Below are positions 22,526-35,152 of a stretch of DNA of 64,000 nt, in pieces. The stretch is from the NCBI GenBank assembly GCA_000711775.1, contig ARYC01000435.1:1-64000 (forward strand), given 5' to 3'. Numbering within the stretch: position 1 is the first letter of the stretch; each line of letters starts with the position of its first letter. This DNA is from Oxytricha trifallax (lineage: Eukaryota > Ciliophora > Spirotrichea > Sporadotrichida > Oxytrichidae). Made by a program: the position numbers and the translations under genes. The notes under the pieces were generated by a model, which made no database searches, was not told the DNA's origin, and saw nothing but the letters and a program-made list of their open reading frames with translations.

Positions 22526-23338
22526 ATGGAAGCTACACCTACTCCTGGATAAACAAGCCAACAACTTAGAAAATGCTTCGTTAAGCTAGTAATTATAGGT
22601 GACTCTGGTGTGGGGAAGACATCTCTAATCCAGATGTTTGAGCATAATAAGTTCAACTAGTCGTTCAAACCCACTATTGGAGCAGATTTCAGTAATAAAG
22701 AGCTCACTATTGATGATAGGATTGTCACTTTACAGATATGGGATACTGCAGGCTAAGAGAGATACATTATATGCATATGCTTTTATGTTATTTAGATCTT
22801 ATGTTTAACAGTAAATTTAATGAGATTCCAATCACTAGGATCTGCATTTTACAGAGGTGCAGATTGCTGTGTTCTAGTTTACGATGTTACTAACCCCATG
22901 TCATTTGAGAACCTCTTGAACTGGAAATCAATCTTTTTGACAAAGAGTGAGCCTAGAGAGCCTCACACTTTACCCTTCCTTGTCCTTGGCAACAAAATGG
23001 ATGTAGACGCAGGTCAGAAAAAAATTTAAGAAAATGATGCTCGTAAATTCTGCAAAGACAATGGCGATATGATATTCTATGAGACAAGTGCCAAGAATAA
23101 TATCAATGTAGAACTTGCATTTTAAGCATTAATCTCTAAAGTTATCAAGCGTCAAGAGGAAATGGGGAAGATATTGGGAAATGATGGAGGCAAGGGAGCA
23201 AGTGTACAACCAGGACAAAAACTGCCAAATAACAATATGAATAGAAGAATGAATCGCAGCACTAAGTCAAAAGTGGTTCTGGGTAAACTTGAGGGGGATA
23301 ATGGTAAGAAGAAAAATAACTGCTCAAAATGCAATTGA
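22526..23338 (+). CDS. rab7: Rab7-like small GTPase, 249 aa
   Basis: ATG 22526 to TGA 23336-23338; removing a 63-bp IES leaves 750 bp (250 codons). Rab7 controls late endosome, lysosome and phagosome traffic on membranes. Nucleotide-binding motifs are all present: GDSGVGKT (25-32), the switch Thr in [20 protein letters not shown] and ETSAK. Best match is Rab7 ([34 protein letters not shown]). The C-terminal tail is longer than in animal Rab7 (about 207 aa), Gly/Asn/Lys-rich, and ends CSKCN, an unusual spacing for a doubly prenylated tail. Alternative: another Rab7-related paralogue. Confidence 0.93.
22764..22826. other. IES, 63 bp (pointer GAGAT)
   Basis: Interrupts the switch II region of the Rab7-like gene between codons for GQER and FQSL; removal restores the family sequence exactly, which makes this one of the best-supported IESs. 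Confidence 0.92.
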
Positions 23339-23585
23339 ACGCATCCGCAATTTAATATAAGTAATGCTACTCCTGATACATAGCGTGCCATCAAATTTAC
23401 CACTTAACTAACTTTATATTTATTTAATTTTTATATTTCAATCAAATTGAGCGAAATTCTATTCCTAGATAAAAATCAATTTTGAATATTTACTTTTAAA
23501 TGAGTGTTAATTTCATTGTATTTTGTATTAAAACGATTTAAGTAATCAATTTTTAAGTTTCAAATTTGACAATCAGCACCTTAGT

Positions 23586-25211
23586 ATGGCCTATACTTTA
23601 TACACAATAATCTAGCAAGACCCAGACAAGACTTATTATGATAGAAAGTAGGGTCTTACGCAGGAAGAATACTTTTAGAAAATAAAAACAAGTACTACAC
23701 TTTACGTGGGAAATCTCTCGTTTTATACCCGTGAAGATCAGCTTTTGAACTATTTTTCACTCTGCTCTTAAATATTGCCCCGTTTGATAATGGGGTTGAA
23801 TAATTAAACTAAGACTCCATGTGGTTTTTGCTTCGTTGAATATGCCACTAAGCAGGAAGCTTCACTGGCAAGAGCACTCTTAGATCACTCAAATATCGAT
23901 GGAAGAATTGTAAGAGTAGACTGGGATGTGGGCTTTGAATGGGGGAGACAATACGGCCGGGGCAAAAATGGCTACTAAATTAGGGATGAATTAAGACCTG
24001 AAGATGTCAAAGATCATGAAAGACCTAAGAACATGCATAATAGGGAGAGAAGACCATATATCAATAGAAACGGAGAATAGGATAAAGATAATGAAGGTGA
24101 GAATGGAGATGCTTTCAGAAGACGTGGTGGTAGGGGTGATTTCAGAGGAGAGCGTGGTCGATTTAGAGGTGGTGATAGAGGTGGCCGTGGGGGGTTCAGA
24201 GGAGGCAGAGGAAGAGGTGGATATAGAGACAATAATGATGATGACAATAACGATTCAAGTTGTAAAGCCAATAATGACGCTTTTGATTAATGGAACAACA
24301 TAGACACTGCCAACTAAAATGATACTGACAAGAAAGATGATCCTTGGGCTAAAACTGAAGATAATTGGGCTAATACTGATCAGAAAATTGAAACAAAAAA
24401 TGAAACTATGACTGACAGTGGATGGGGTAGTGACAAGGAAAATAAGAATGATAATAGTAAAAATAAGTAATGGGGTGATGACGATAATAAAGTAAAGTCT
24501 AGTGATGATTGGGGAGGTAAAAGTGAAAGTAATAATAACAACAACAATAATGATAGACCATTTTAGAGTAGATATGATAGATAAAATAGCAACAATAGAA
24601 ACGATGATTATAGATAGAATGACAGGGAAGATTCTGGTGGTTACAGGGGTAGCAGAGGAAATTACAGAGGTGATAGAGGAAACTACAGAGGTGGCAGAGG
24701 AGAATACAGCAGAGGCAGAGGAGATTATAGAGGTGGAAGAGGTGGGTATAGAGGAAGCAGCAATGATTACAATAGAAATTCTGATTATAGTAATAGCAAT
24801 TATCAGGGAGACAGGAAAAGATTTAAAAGTGATCAAGACAATAATAATACAACTAGTGATGATTGGGACAAACCAACAAACTAAGCCAACATAAATGCAA
24901 ATTCCCCTATTTAAGGTGATAAGAAAAGCACTAAAACTCCAAATAAAGACATTGATTAGTGGGGAGATACAAGTGAAATTAAAGTTGGCACGAAAAGAAA
25001 GCGAGAAGTTAACAACGATGAAGATGGTTGGGGAGATGATAATAAGAAAGAAAGTAAAGATGAAAGTAATAATGGATGGGGAGATGATAGCAAAAGCAAA
25101 GATGAGTTAGTAAACAAATAGAATGATGTAAACAATAATGATGGAGGATGGGGTGATGTACCCAGTAAAGTTAATGTTAAAAATGAACTAGCTGATGATA
25201 CTGAATGGTGA
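23586..25211 (+). CDS. Cap-binding protein CBP20-like with RGG and WG-rich tail, 541 aa
   Basis: ATG 23586 to TGA 25209-25211; 542 codons with no intron or IES. Residues 1-150 match CBP20 (NCBP2), the nuclear subunit that binds the mRNA 5' cap: RNP2 LYVGNL (39-44), RNP1 CGFCFVEY (79-86), and the family signature [15 protein letters not shown] with RDE. CBP20 is normally ~150-160 aa. Here ~390 residues follow: two Arg/Gly-rich blocks (near 24110-24230 and 24640-24755) and a long acidic, Asn-rich tail with seven WG dipeptides ([44 protein letters not shown]) and further isolated Trp. Such repeats resemble Argonaute-hook regions, but the function is inference. The 193-codon opposite-strand frame here is a shadow. 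Confidence 0.92.
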
Positions 25212-25344
25212 ATTTTAAGATATATTTCTAGAAAATAATAAATAATTTCATTTATACATTAAAAACTTAAATTCTCATTAAGAATTCTTATGATTCAAAG
25301 TTTTATATTAAATTTACAATTTCATTAATTCATTATCATTAAAA

Positions 25345-27203
<1,859 letters not shown>

Positions 27204-27538
27204 ATGCTCAAATGAAAAATGTTATAAGATACTTAAGCTTGTTATCAATCTTATTTTATTATGTTTAGTTGGAGAACTCTTACATTGATTATAATTTATG
27301 ATTAATTATGAAAATGCTAAAACTAAGTAATGCAAACTATAATAGAACAGTTTATAAGCAAAACCTATGAGCGAACTTAAAACTCCCAAATATCTTATCT
27401 TTTATTTTGTTTAAATTAACTTAATTAATTAAATCAACAAATTTTAATACCATCTATTAAAATCTCTTATAATCACCCCTTATTTGTTTATAATATCAAT
27501 CTTTTGATTCCTAAACTAATCAGTTTAACTTCTATCTT

Positions 27539-30271
27539 TCATTAGTTAGTACTCTCGTATAGTCCCTCATCAATCTTCATATTTTCGAATGTGAATGTTT
27601 ACCACAACTTCATAACGAACTCCTCAGTTTTCTTATCAAATATATCCTTCATCTTGGCTTGTAGCTACTAATGATCTAATTTTTAATTCAAAATCTTAAT
27701 AATTAGCGAGACTATACTCTAGTCTTCCACTCCCATGTATTCCTTGACTTTCTTGCCAATCCAAGGCCTTCCAACTTTCTCAATAACATCGTAGCGGAGG
27801 AGAGAGTTCCAATTCAGGGGGGACTTGAAAATGTCTTCTTTAGATTTTGGGAGTTTGGCATAGAGTTCTTTAGTTTTTTCAAGGATCTTACGTTTTTCCT
27901 CGTCTTCCATGTATTCTTTCAGCTTTTACTTGCCATCATATTGTTAATATTAATTTGAAATTTGTGAATTTTAAATTATTTAAGCGATAGCATTCCTAGC
28001 CATTTCAATTGACTTAAAATCATAGTTAATCATACTAAATATTACATTTAGCAATATTTCTTATCTCTTTCTCTTCTGTCATCTCTACTATGATCCTTCC
28101 CTCTCATTTCGCTCTCAATATTCTTAATATTTTAGACTGTATTTTCTGAAAGTTTAGCAAATGGCTTGTGCTTTTTCATTTGATATTGATCATATTCGGA
28201 TTTCTGTTCATCTTAGTCTGCTGCTCCAAATCTCTAAATTCTATAGTTATCCATTTACTGCTACTGATAGCTATATTAATAAAATAAATTGGGATTTTTT
28301 TAAAGAATTTTGTGGGTATATTGCTCAAAATCGAAAAAATAGTAATCATGTAATATGGTTCTGATTGCTATTGCTGTTATTACCCCGGTGCTTGAGGTTA
28401 CGCAAAACTGTTAGTCATTAATCCAGCTCTTCCTTAACCCATACCAGCTGCATAGTCTGTATTTCCTACCTACCCCTCGTTAATTTTCTATCTTTTCCCA
28501 CTCGATTCAAGCTACTGCTGTTGCTATAATTGCTACTGCTGCTCTTCTTCATGTTACTTTTATCTCTCCATTTCCTCCAATTCCATGAATCTCTTGAGCT
28601 TCAACCTCTCCCTGATTTCATCCTCTCTGCGCTTTTGCTCCTCTTGTTTCCTTCGTTCTTCCGCTCTCTTCTTCTCAAGCTCGATCATCTCCTCAGCTTC
28701 CTTCTTTCTATCTGCTTCGTCGTCCTCTCTTTCCTTTTCTCTTATGCGCTTTCTTTCTTCTAGATATCTCTCATATTCTCGTGGATTCTTCTTGCGCTTC
28801 TTCTTCTCTTCGCCACTTAAAAAACCATAAAATTATTTTTAAAACTACTCTTTTTAAATTTATTATGAAGTTTAGGGGTGGATAAAATTAATTAAAATTA
28901 AAAATAAGGTTTAAAATATTTTGATTGGGGAAAAAATAATTTGCTTGTCATTTAAAGAAAATAATTTATAAATTTATTAGAATTAATCTAACATATTATA
29001 TCCCTTGTAAAAATCAATTATCATTAATCGAAAAAGTTTATAGATTTTTATCATGATCTTTTATGTTTTATTAAATAATTAATAATAACTTAAAAATAAA
29101 TACTATAAATTTGCATTTTAAAGATAGAAATGTTGAAATAAACATTGTTAAACATGTCATTCCTTATTCCCAATTGTAAGTATTTATAAATATGAATTTT
29201 AATTATTATTGGGAGTTATAACTATCATAATTTAAATCTTGTTCTATTAGCTTCATTTTATCCCTGAGCCTATCCTTCTCTCTTTCAGCTTCCCTCTCTT
29301 TCTCCCTGTCTCTGTTGGCCTCTCTCTGCAGCCACTCCTCCACTTTCTTCTAAAACTTGCCTTCACGTTCCCTCTCAATATTCTTAATGCGTCTTTCTCT
29401 TCTCTGCTCTCTTTCATGCTCTTTGTACTTCTGGAATGGATCACCTTCATACTGTGATTGCTTCACTGGCTACTCACTTTGCTTCTACTGTGCTGCTACC
29501 TGCTCGATAATTTCCTTCTTTTCTATGGTGTTTTGGATTTCATTGATGACTTCATCGTAATTTGGAATTAGCTCCTGTTCATAGGGCATTAACTCACCAA
29601 GCTGCTCTTTGTACTCTAAGTCTTCATTGTCAACTTACTGTCCGGTTTTTTCCATTTTGCTTAGCCAATCCATTTTCTTGAGCTCTCTCCAGTCATTCAG
29701 GAATTGGTTAGTCTTCTCATTGGCTTTGACTATTATCCTGGAGTCCATAAGAGGGAGATTGTTGATTATTTTTAGACAGGCAAATACTGATTCGATGTTT
29801 TCAAACTCCACAAAACCGAAAGCTTTGGGCTCGCCACTGGCATCGGTTGAACGCTTCCAGGATATTAATTATCCGCAACATCTGAATAACCTTTCCATAA
29901 AATCATCTGTGACATTTAAATCATTTATAAGAGAATTATGTAAAATTAAAATGCATGAACCCCCTATTATTTAATATATAAAATTATGTGACATTCTTAG
30001 GGATCTTTCCAACATAAAGTTTGCGATTTTCTTCCATATTAAGAGTAGGAATAGGCTTCAAATATTACTCAGCAATGGATCTCTAAGAGGGAGGAGGATT
30101 GACCAATATTGTGGTAGTAGTGGGTTACTGATTGGACATGTTTTAAGGCATATGATGTTATTAAGCAAATTATTAACCAGAAGTCAGAAGACCCACTGGG
30201 TTCAGTTGATAGCCAGAGGATGCTATTACTGATTAAGAACCATGTTGATTCTATCGCTACTAGTAACTCAT
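27539..30271 (-). CDS. RBM25-like splicing factor (RRM + RE-rich + PWI), 705 aa
   Basis: ATG 30271 (MSYQQRQNQHGSQ) to TGA 27539-27541; removing IESs of 79, 415, 107 and 14 bp leaves 2,118 bp, exactly 706 codons. RBM25-type proteins are nuclear, associate with U1 snRNP and influence splice-site choice. Domains in order: Gln/Pro-rich N-terminus, RRM (KLYVGKIPKNVT ... AFGFVEFE), a long Arg/Glu-rich coiled region (EREQRRERRIKNIERERE), a Gln-rich linker and a C-terminal PWI domain (SPLNWNSLLRYDVIEKVGRPWIGKKV). All three landmarks agree with RBM25, and size is in the family range. Convergent with poly(A) polymerase. Confidence 0.92.
28031..28044. other. Very short IES, 14 bp (pointer ATG)
   Basis: Needed to keep the RBM25-like frame (KYCQM-INYDFKS) and to make the total length divisible by three. 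A pointer of 3 bp leaves the exact edges open. Confidence 0.6.
28264..28370. other. IES, 107 bp (pointer TAGCA)
   Basis: In the Gln-rich linker of the RBM25-like gene; junction continues QQQQ-QMDNYRIQRFG in frame. Confidence 0.75.
28822..29236. other. IES, 415 bp (pointer TTTAA)
   Basis: Separates the two halves of the RE-rich region of the RBM25-like gene; junction reads MKLIEQDL-SGEEKKKRKK. AT-rich, no coding content. Confidence 0.8.
29917..29995. other. IES, 79 bp (pointer AATGTCACA)
   Basis: Interrupts the RRM of the RBM25-like gene; the 9-bp pointer and the restored KIPKNVT-DDFMERLF make this very well supported. Confidence 0.92.
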
Positions 30272-30475
30272 TTTAATTAATATTAATAATAATTATAATA
30301 ATGATGAATGTTTTATGCATTTTTCAAGATTTACAGCTTTAAAAAAGGAATAAAAAATTTCATTTTAACTAAGATTGATGGCATTCTAATAATCAAAATA
30401 AATATTGAAATGATTAGATAGAAAAAGTTGCTTTACTAATCCGATCTTGATTTACAATAACTTGTAAAATAATAA

Positions 30476-32767
30476 ATGCAACAAAATTTCAAACATAAGC
30501 CTTACTACTTATAATAATAAAGTCCTTATTATTCAAGCTTTCCACAAGTGTAATAAACTCCTGTGCCAAATACTACAAATTAATATGTTCACAATTCTTA
30601 TCAGCACTAATATCCAAGTTCAATTCGAAACTCCAACTATGAACTGAAGTTAAATTCAAGTTTGACAAATTTTCATAATTAATCGCATGAAAACAGCTTT
30701 TAAATCAGAAACTCAAGCAATCACATGAATTTAATGTAAAAGTAGTTACAAATTTAAAAGCAAACAAATTTGATACATTCTCAGGTTCAGAATATATTGC
30801 AATAGCATTTGGAAAAATAGAAGAATTCGGAGCAATAGCAGAACTCTGAAGTTAACAATTAGTCAGAATTAGCAAATTAAAGTGTCAAATTGAACTTATC
30901 AAAATGCAAAATTATATGTGTTCATTGTAAAAATGATCCCAAATTGATTGATAAATTAATTGTTAAAGAAAACTTTGTTCATCATTTGAGATGCAAACAT
31001 GAAAAAATCTTCAAAGATCGTTTGAACGAGAAAAATTAATGCAAAACTTAGGTAAATGTTGATTATGTGATAGCTCAAAAAGTTTTCAAAAACTCCAATC
31101 AATAAATAACCCGCTAGTCTGAAGCCAATTTAGAAGTGAATAAGAAGGGATAATTAGATTAACGAGACTTTGCTCTTAAAATAGGGAAAATAGTAAATTA
31201 AAAAGACTAACCTTTGAATTTAGGGAGCAAGGTAATATAAGGATTTAATGACTCTAATTTACAATAATTGCTTGAAAAGGATTAGCAAGTAAACTCGAAT
31301 AATTAGGAAATTAATCATAAGTAAGCGAATAATTAAATCTAACTTAATAGCATAATCAAAGAAGAACCAGCAAATATATAGCAATCAGATAGACTATATC
31401 AACTAGCTCAATAATTAGGAGGCGGAAAAAGGACTATAATTTAGAAGCAATTAAATCCATAAGCATTAAAATAAAAGAATCTTTTGAATTAGAACCTACA
31501 AAAAAACGTAAAGCAAGATCAGCAAATTTATTGCCAAAATTAAGTGAGTCTAGATTTGAACCCAATAAACAATAAAAATGACTCCGTGCAAATTTCCTCG
31601 ATTTAACATAAATTGTCTCAAAGTAAGTAAATCAAGAAAAAGTTGAGCTCAAATTCAAAGAAAAAGAGGAGAAAGAGTCTTGTCCTTAATGTTTGTGGAT
31701 CGAGAAAAAGTGAGAGATTGATTGAAAAGTAAGTGAGAATACAGTCACTTGTTGAATATAGGTTAAGTGGTAAGAAATAGAACTAACACTCAAAAGGTTT
31801 TTGTTCTTAAGGACCTTAAAAATTCAATTTAAAATCCTCATTGCCTCGAGCAAAGGTCATTCATGAAGAGAAAAATGATTAAGAGAAAACTTAAGATAAA
31901 AATGTTATTAACCTAGTAAAAAAACCTCAAGAAACTTAATCATAGTAGTGCCATTTTTAAAAATCAAAGATAAGCTAAACAAATGAAAATGCATCAAGGA
32001 AATTCTAATTTAACAAGAACCAATTCAATTTCACTTTAGAAGATTTATTGCCATAAAAGATTCCACCATTACAGTCTTATTAATAGTTAAATGCAATTGA
32101 TCCAATAGTTATCTAGAAAGAATAATTAGTGCAGCCGAATTAAGAGCTAATAATTGAAAATAAGGGAGATGACATAATTATGAACGACTAAGAAAGTAGT
32201 ATGGAAATTTAATAGGCAATAGATGTCATTGATTTGATAAAGGAATAAAAACAGGAGATTGATGAAAAACTACTTTAGAACTTGAACTAGTAAAGATCAA
32301 GCAACATTAATGGTTACAATTAGTAAACTTCTTTTCAAAATCTTTAGCTGCATAATGGTAATCCTAGAACAGATTTCTAGCACAATCAATAATCTGTTGA
32401 CTAGTTATAGTCTCATATTTAACACCAAAACCAGAGATTTGTGCCGATGTAATTAGTGCAAAAGTAAGAAGACCTTACCAACATAAACTCTCAAATATTT
32501 CAAATATAAATTAGGCTTTTTGAGTAATAAAGCAAGCTGATTTCTCAAAACAGAGACAACATGAAATCAATTGAGAGCATCAAAGGTGTTGTAAATGATC
32601 TTTAGATGAAACTGTTAGATTAGGAAAACGTCATGGAAAACATCTTGATTAACTAGAAGAAAATGTCACATTTGATCTCAATGTGTCAACGTTATGAAAA
32701 TTATGACCAAAACGGAATTTTTCTATAATAAGGCTAATAAACTCAACAATTTTAATAATTTGCATGA
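30476..32767 (+). CDS. Large Gln/Asn-rich protein with zinc-finger-like motif, 763 aa
   Basis: ATG 30476 (MQQNFKHKPYYLQQQ) to TGA 32765-32767, 763 codons with no intron or IES. Hundreds of TAA/TAG codons are read as Gln, so this frame is strong evidence for the code. Around codons 145-190 a CVHC ... HHLRCKH pattern resembles a C2H2/BED-like zinc finger. A basic Lys/Arg stretch (KKKLSSNSKKKRRKS-like) lies mid-protein, and the C-terminal third has a coiled-coil-like segment. No family recognised; nuclear DNA or RNA binding is only a guess. After the TGA the same frame stays open for another ~25 codons. Confidence 0.85.
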
Positions 32768-33648
32768 TAGGATAACACATAGGAAGAAGCATAGGTCAAT
32801 TTACCATTTGGAAGTATAGCAAGTAAAAAATATTCGAATTAGATTTGAGGTTAATAAATATATTTAAAGTGGGAGAATAAATTACAATATAGAGTTTAGT
32901 AAAAGTATCATAAAATTCTTATGAATTTGTTTAATCAAATTAAATTGACTAAATTGTTAAATTTAAATTTAAGTAAATAAATTTACAATTTAATTTAATA
33001 ATAACATCCTTGTGAACTATCTTCCCTTAATTTAAAGATTTGTAAAAATATATAAACACTTAAATCATGCCTATATTGAAGATAAAATTGAAAATTAAAT
33101 ATGAAACTTAAAAACTGAAAGAAAATGAATATATTAAAAATTGATACTTGCTCATATTTCAAAACAAAATATTTTAATTTTAAATGCATGTACATATTTC
33201 GTAGTATTGTAATATTGTTTAGGCATTTATTTCATAACAATAATTTCTGTGCTTTTGTGTGAAATAATTAGCCCAAATATTTTGTGAGTGAAAATTGATT
33301 AACTAAAAATAAAAAAGATGTCTGATGAAAGTGCTGTACATGCAATAAATTTTAAGTATATAAAATTAAATATATTTATTTATATAAGTAAGAAACTTGA
33401 CTGTCTTAATGTAAAATTTAATGAACATTTTAACAGAAAACCATAAATTGTAGATTATAGGCATTATTGATTAAATTTGAAAAAAAATATGGATAATAGC
33501 GTATAATTTACCATGATTCGATCGCTAAAACACATAAAAAGTCATTTTTTAATTAATAAACTTTTGATGAAAAATTTGTATGAATAGACTGATTTTAGAT
33601 AATATTTTTAAGTTTCATCAATTTCGAAAAACTTCACTTAATTAATTT
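32768..33648. other. AT-rich intergenic DNA
   Basis: No gene recognised. A 66-codon minus-strand frame at 32995-33195 is Phe/Tyr-rich and looks random. Confidence 0.5.
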
Positions 33649-34772
33649 TCATTGAAATCCCTTCTCTTTAAGAAGGATCTCAGCTTATTAATCTAATGTT
33701 GCGATATTCTTGCCCTGAGTTTTAAGAGCTTCCATAACAAACTCTACTTCATCTTTTGATCCAGCAATGAAAGCAGATTTTTGCTCATAATCCTCTATTA
33801 CTATATCAAGGATATTGTGGTCTCCATCAGTTGCCACACCATTAGCTTTTTCTATCAAAAATGCAATTGGAATCAATTCATATATCAAACGCAATTTTGC
33901 TCCGTAGGCTAAAGTCTCCAGACTTATGTAAATACCTGAATTTTTGATGAACATTTGATAGCAATCTACTGCCATAGAGGATGAGTATCTAATGGAGTAA
34001 CCTTAGATAACGTAATGTTGGAAAATCTTTAGGTATCCAGGATCCTCATAGCAAGATTTGACTCCTTCAGGAGAGAAGTTACGAGCTTTGGGAGTAAATT
34101 CAAATTTTGGTACAGTAACAATCCACTTTGCAGGTTTTGACCCTCTCTTGATAAGAGTCAGCTCTTCCACTACTTTAGAGTGAGAATTATACAATAGAAG
34201 TGTAGTCCTTGAGCCATAGATTGCTAAAGCTGCTCCAGCTAAATCACGGCCTGTACACCCAGTAACTTGATCCTTCTTCCAAATACCAAAAATTGATGCC
34301 ACTGCGTAATTAGCTTCAATTACAGTACCTCCATCAATTGGATCAAAAGTGACAATGTACTCTCCCTCTTCGTTATTCACTACCAACTACAGTAAAATTT
34401 CAATAAAATGCTTATATAATGGTAAGAGCTTTATTAGAAAAAACCTTATCTTACATTTGGAGAATCTTTACTAAAGTAGCCTCTAACTACCTCAGTTTGC
34501 TCTAAATGTTTGACTATAATTTCACTTGCTCTTTCAACTGCATCTGTCTATGCATCACCATGAAAGCTTGTGTTTTCAAGCTTTTTAGCTAAAACAAGAT
34601 ATTAAGCATTGCTAGAGCGATAGAAATATAGTTGTATTTACGAGTATGACTGCGGAGCCATGTAGATATCTCCGAAGTTGAGTTCAAGATAGCCTTGTTG
34701 ACTCTTAAAAGATCTGATTATGAGTAAATGTTTTCCATTATAATTATTAATCAATATTAAAATAGGGTGCAT
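33649..34772 (-). CDS. Sedoheptulose/fructose-bisphosphatase family enzyme, 341 aa
   Basis: ATG 34772 (MHPILILINNYNGKH) to TGA 33649-33651; two GT-AG introns (34612-34641, 30 bp; 34387-34454, 68 bp) leave 1,026 bp, 342 codons. The enzyme removes the 1-phosphate from a sugar bisphosphate. Family marks: FGDIYMAPQSYS, EGEY, the metal-binding FDPIDGGT..EANYAVASIFG (usual form DPLDGSS), TGRDLAGAALAIYG and KLRLIYELIPIAFLIEKANG. The NYAV/IFG context resembles sedoheptulose-1,7-bisphosphatase more than fructose-1,6-bisphosphatase; substrate remains uncertain. The N-terminus before the first family motif is short, so the start may be further upstream in another segment. Confidence 0.88.
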
Positions 34773-35152
34773 TAAAGATAGTAATAGATTGAAGAGAAAT
34801 CATTAATATATAAATCACCACCTATATTATCCATTAGAAACCAAAATCTCTTTTTAAAAATTGGTTTAAAAGCAGGAAATAATGTATATTAATTGAAAAA
34901 TCTTGACATTTACTATATTATTTTATAGAGTAAAAGAAGTTGAAATTTGAGAGATACTGAATTTTTGAATTTCTAGCTCAGATAAATTACAATTCCATAT
35001 CTTTAAATAAAAATAATTATGAACGTAACTTTTTTGGATTGTTTAATTAAACATAACAATTAATGAATACTGAAAAATGTAATTGTTACAGTTTAGCTAT
35101 TTTTTTGATTCATTAAATAAAAATATTTATTAATTGTATGATTAAGATATTA
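34773..35152. other. AT-rich intergenic DNA
   Basis: Nothing recognised between the bisphosphatase start and the 3' end of the ankyrin gene. Confidence 0.5.

Noticed and set aside
24255-24836. 193-codon minus-strand frame rich in Ile/Ser/Val
   Set aside because: It is the antisense of the RGG/Asn-rich tail of the CBP20-like gene, whose uninterrupted 541-codon frame is far better supported.
29253-29560. Short frames on both strands in the Arg/Glu-rich region
   Set aside because: They are other-frame readings of the RBM25-like gene.
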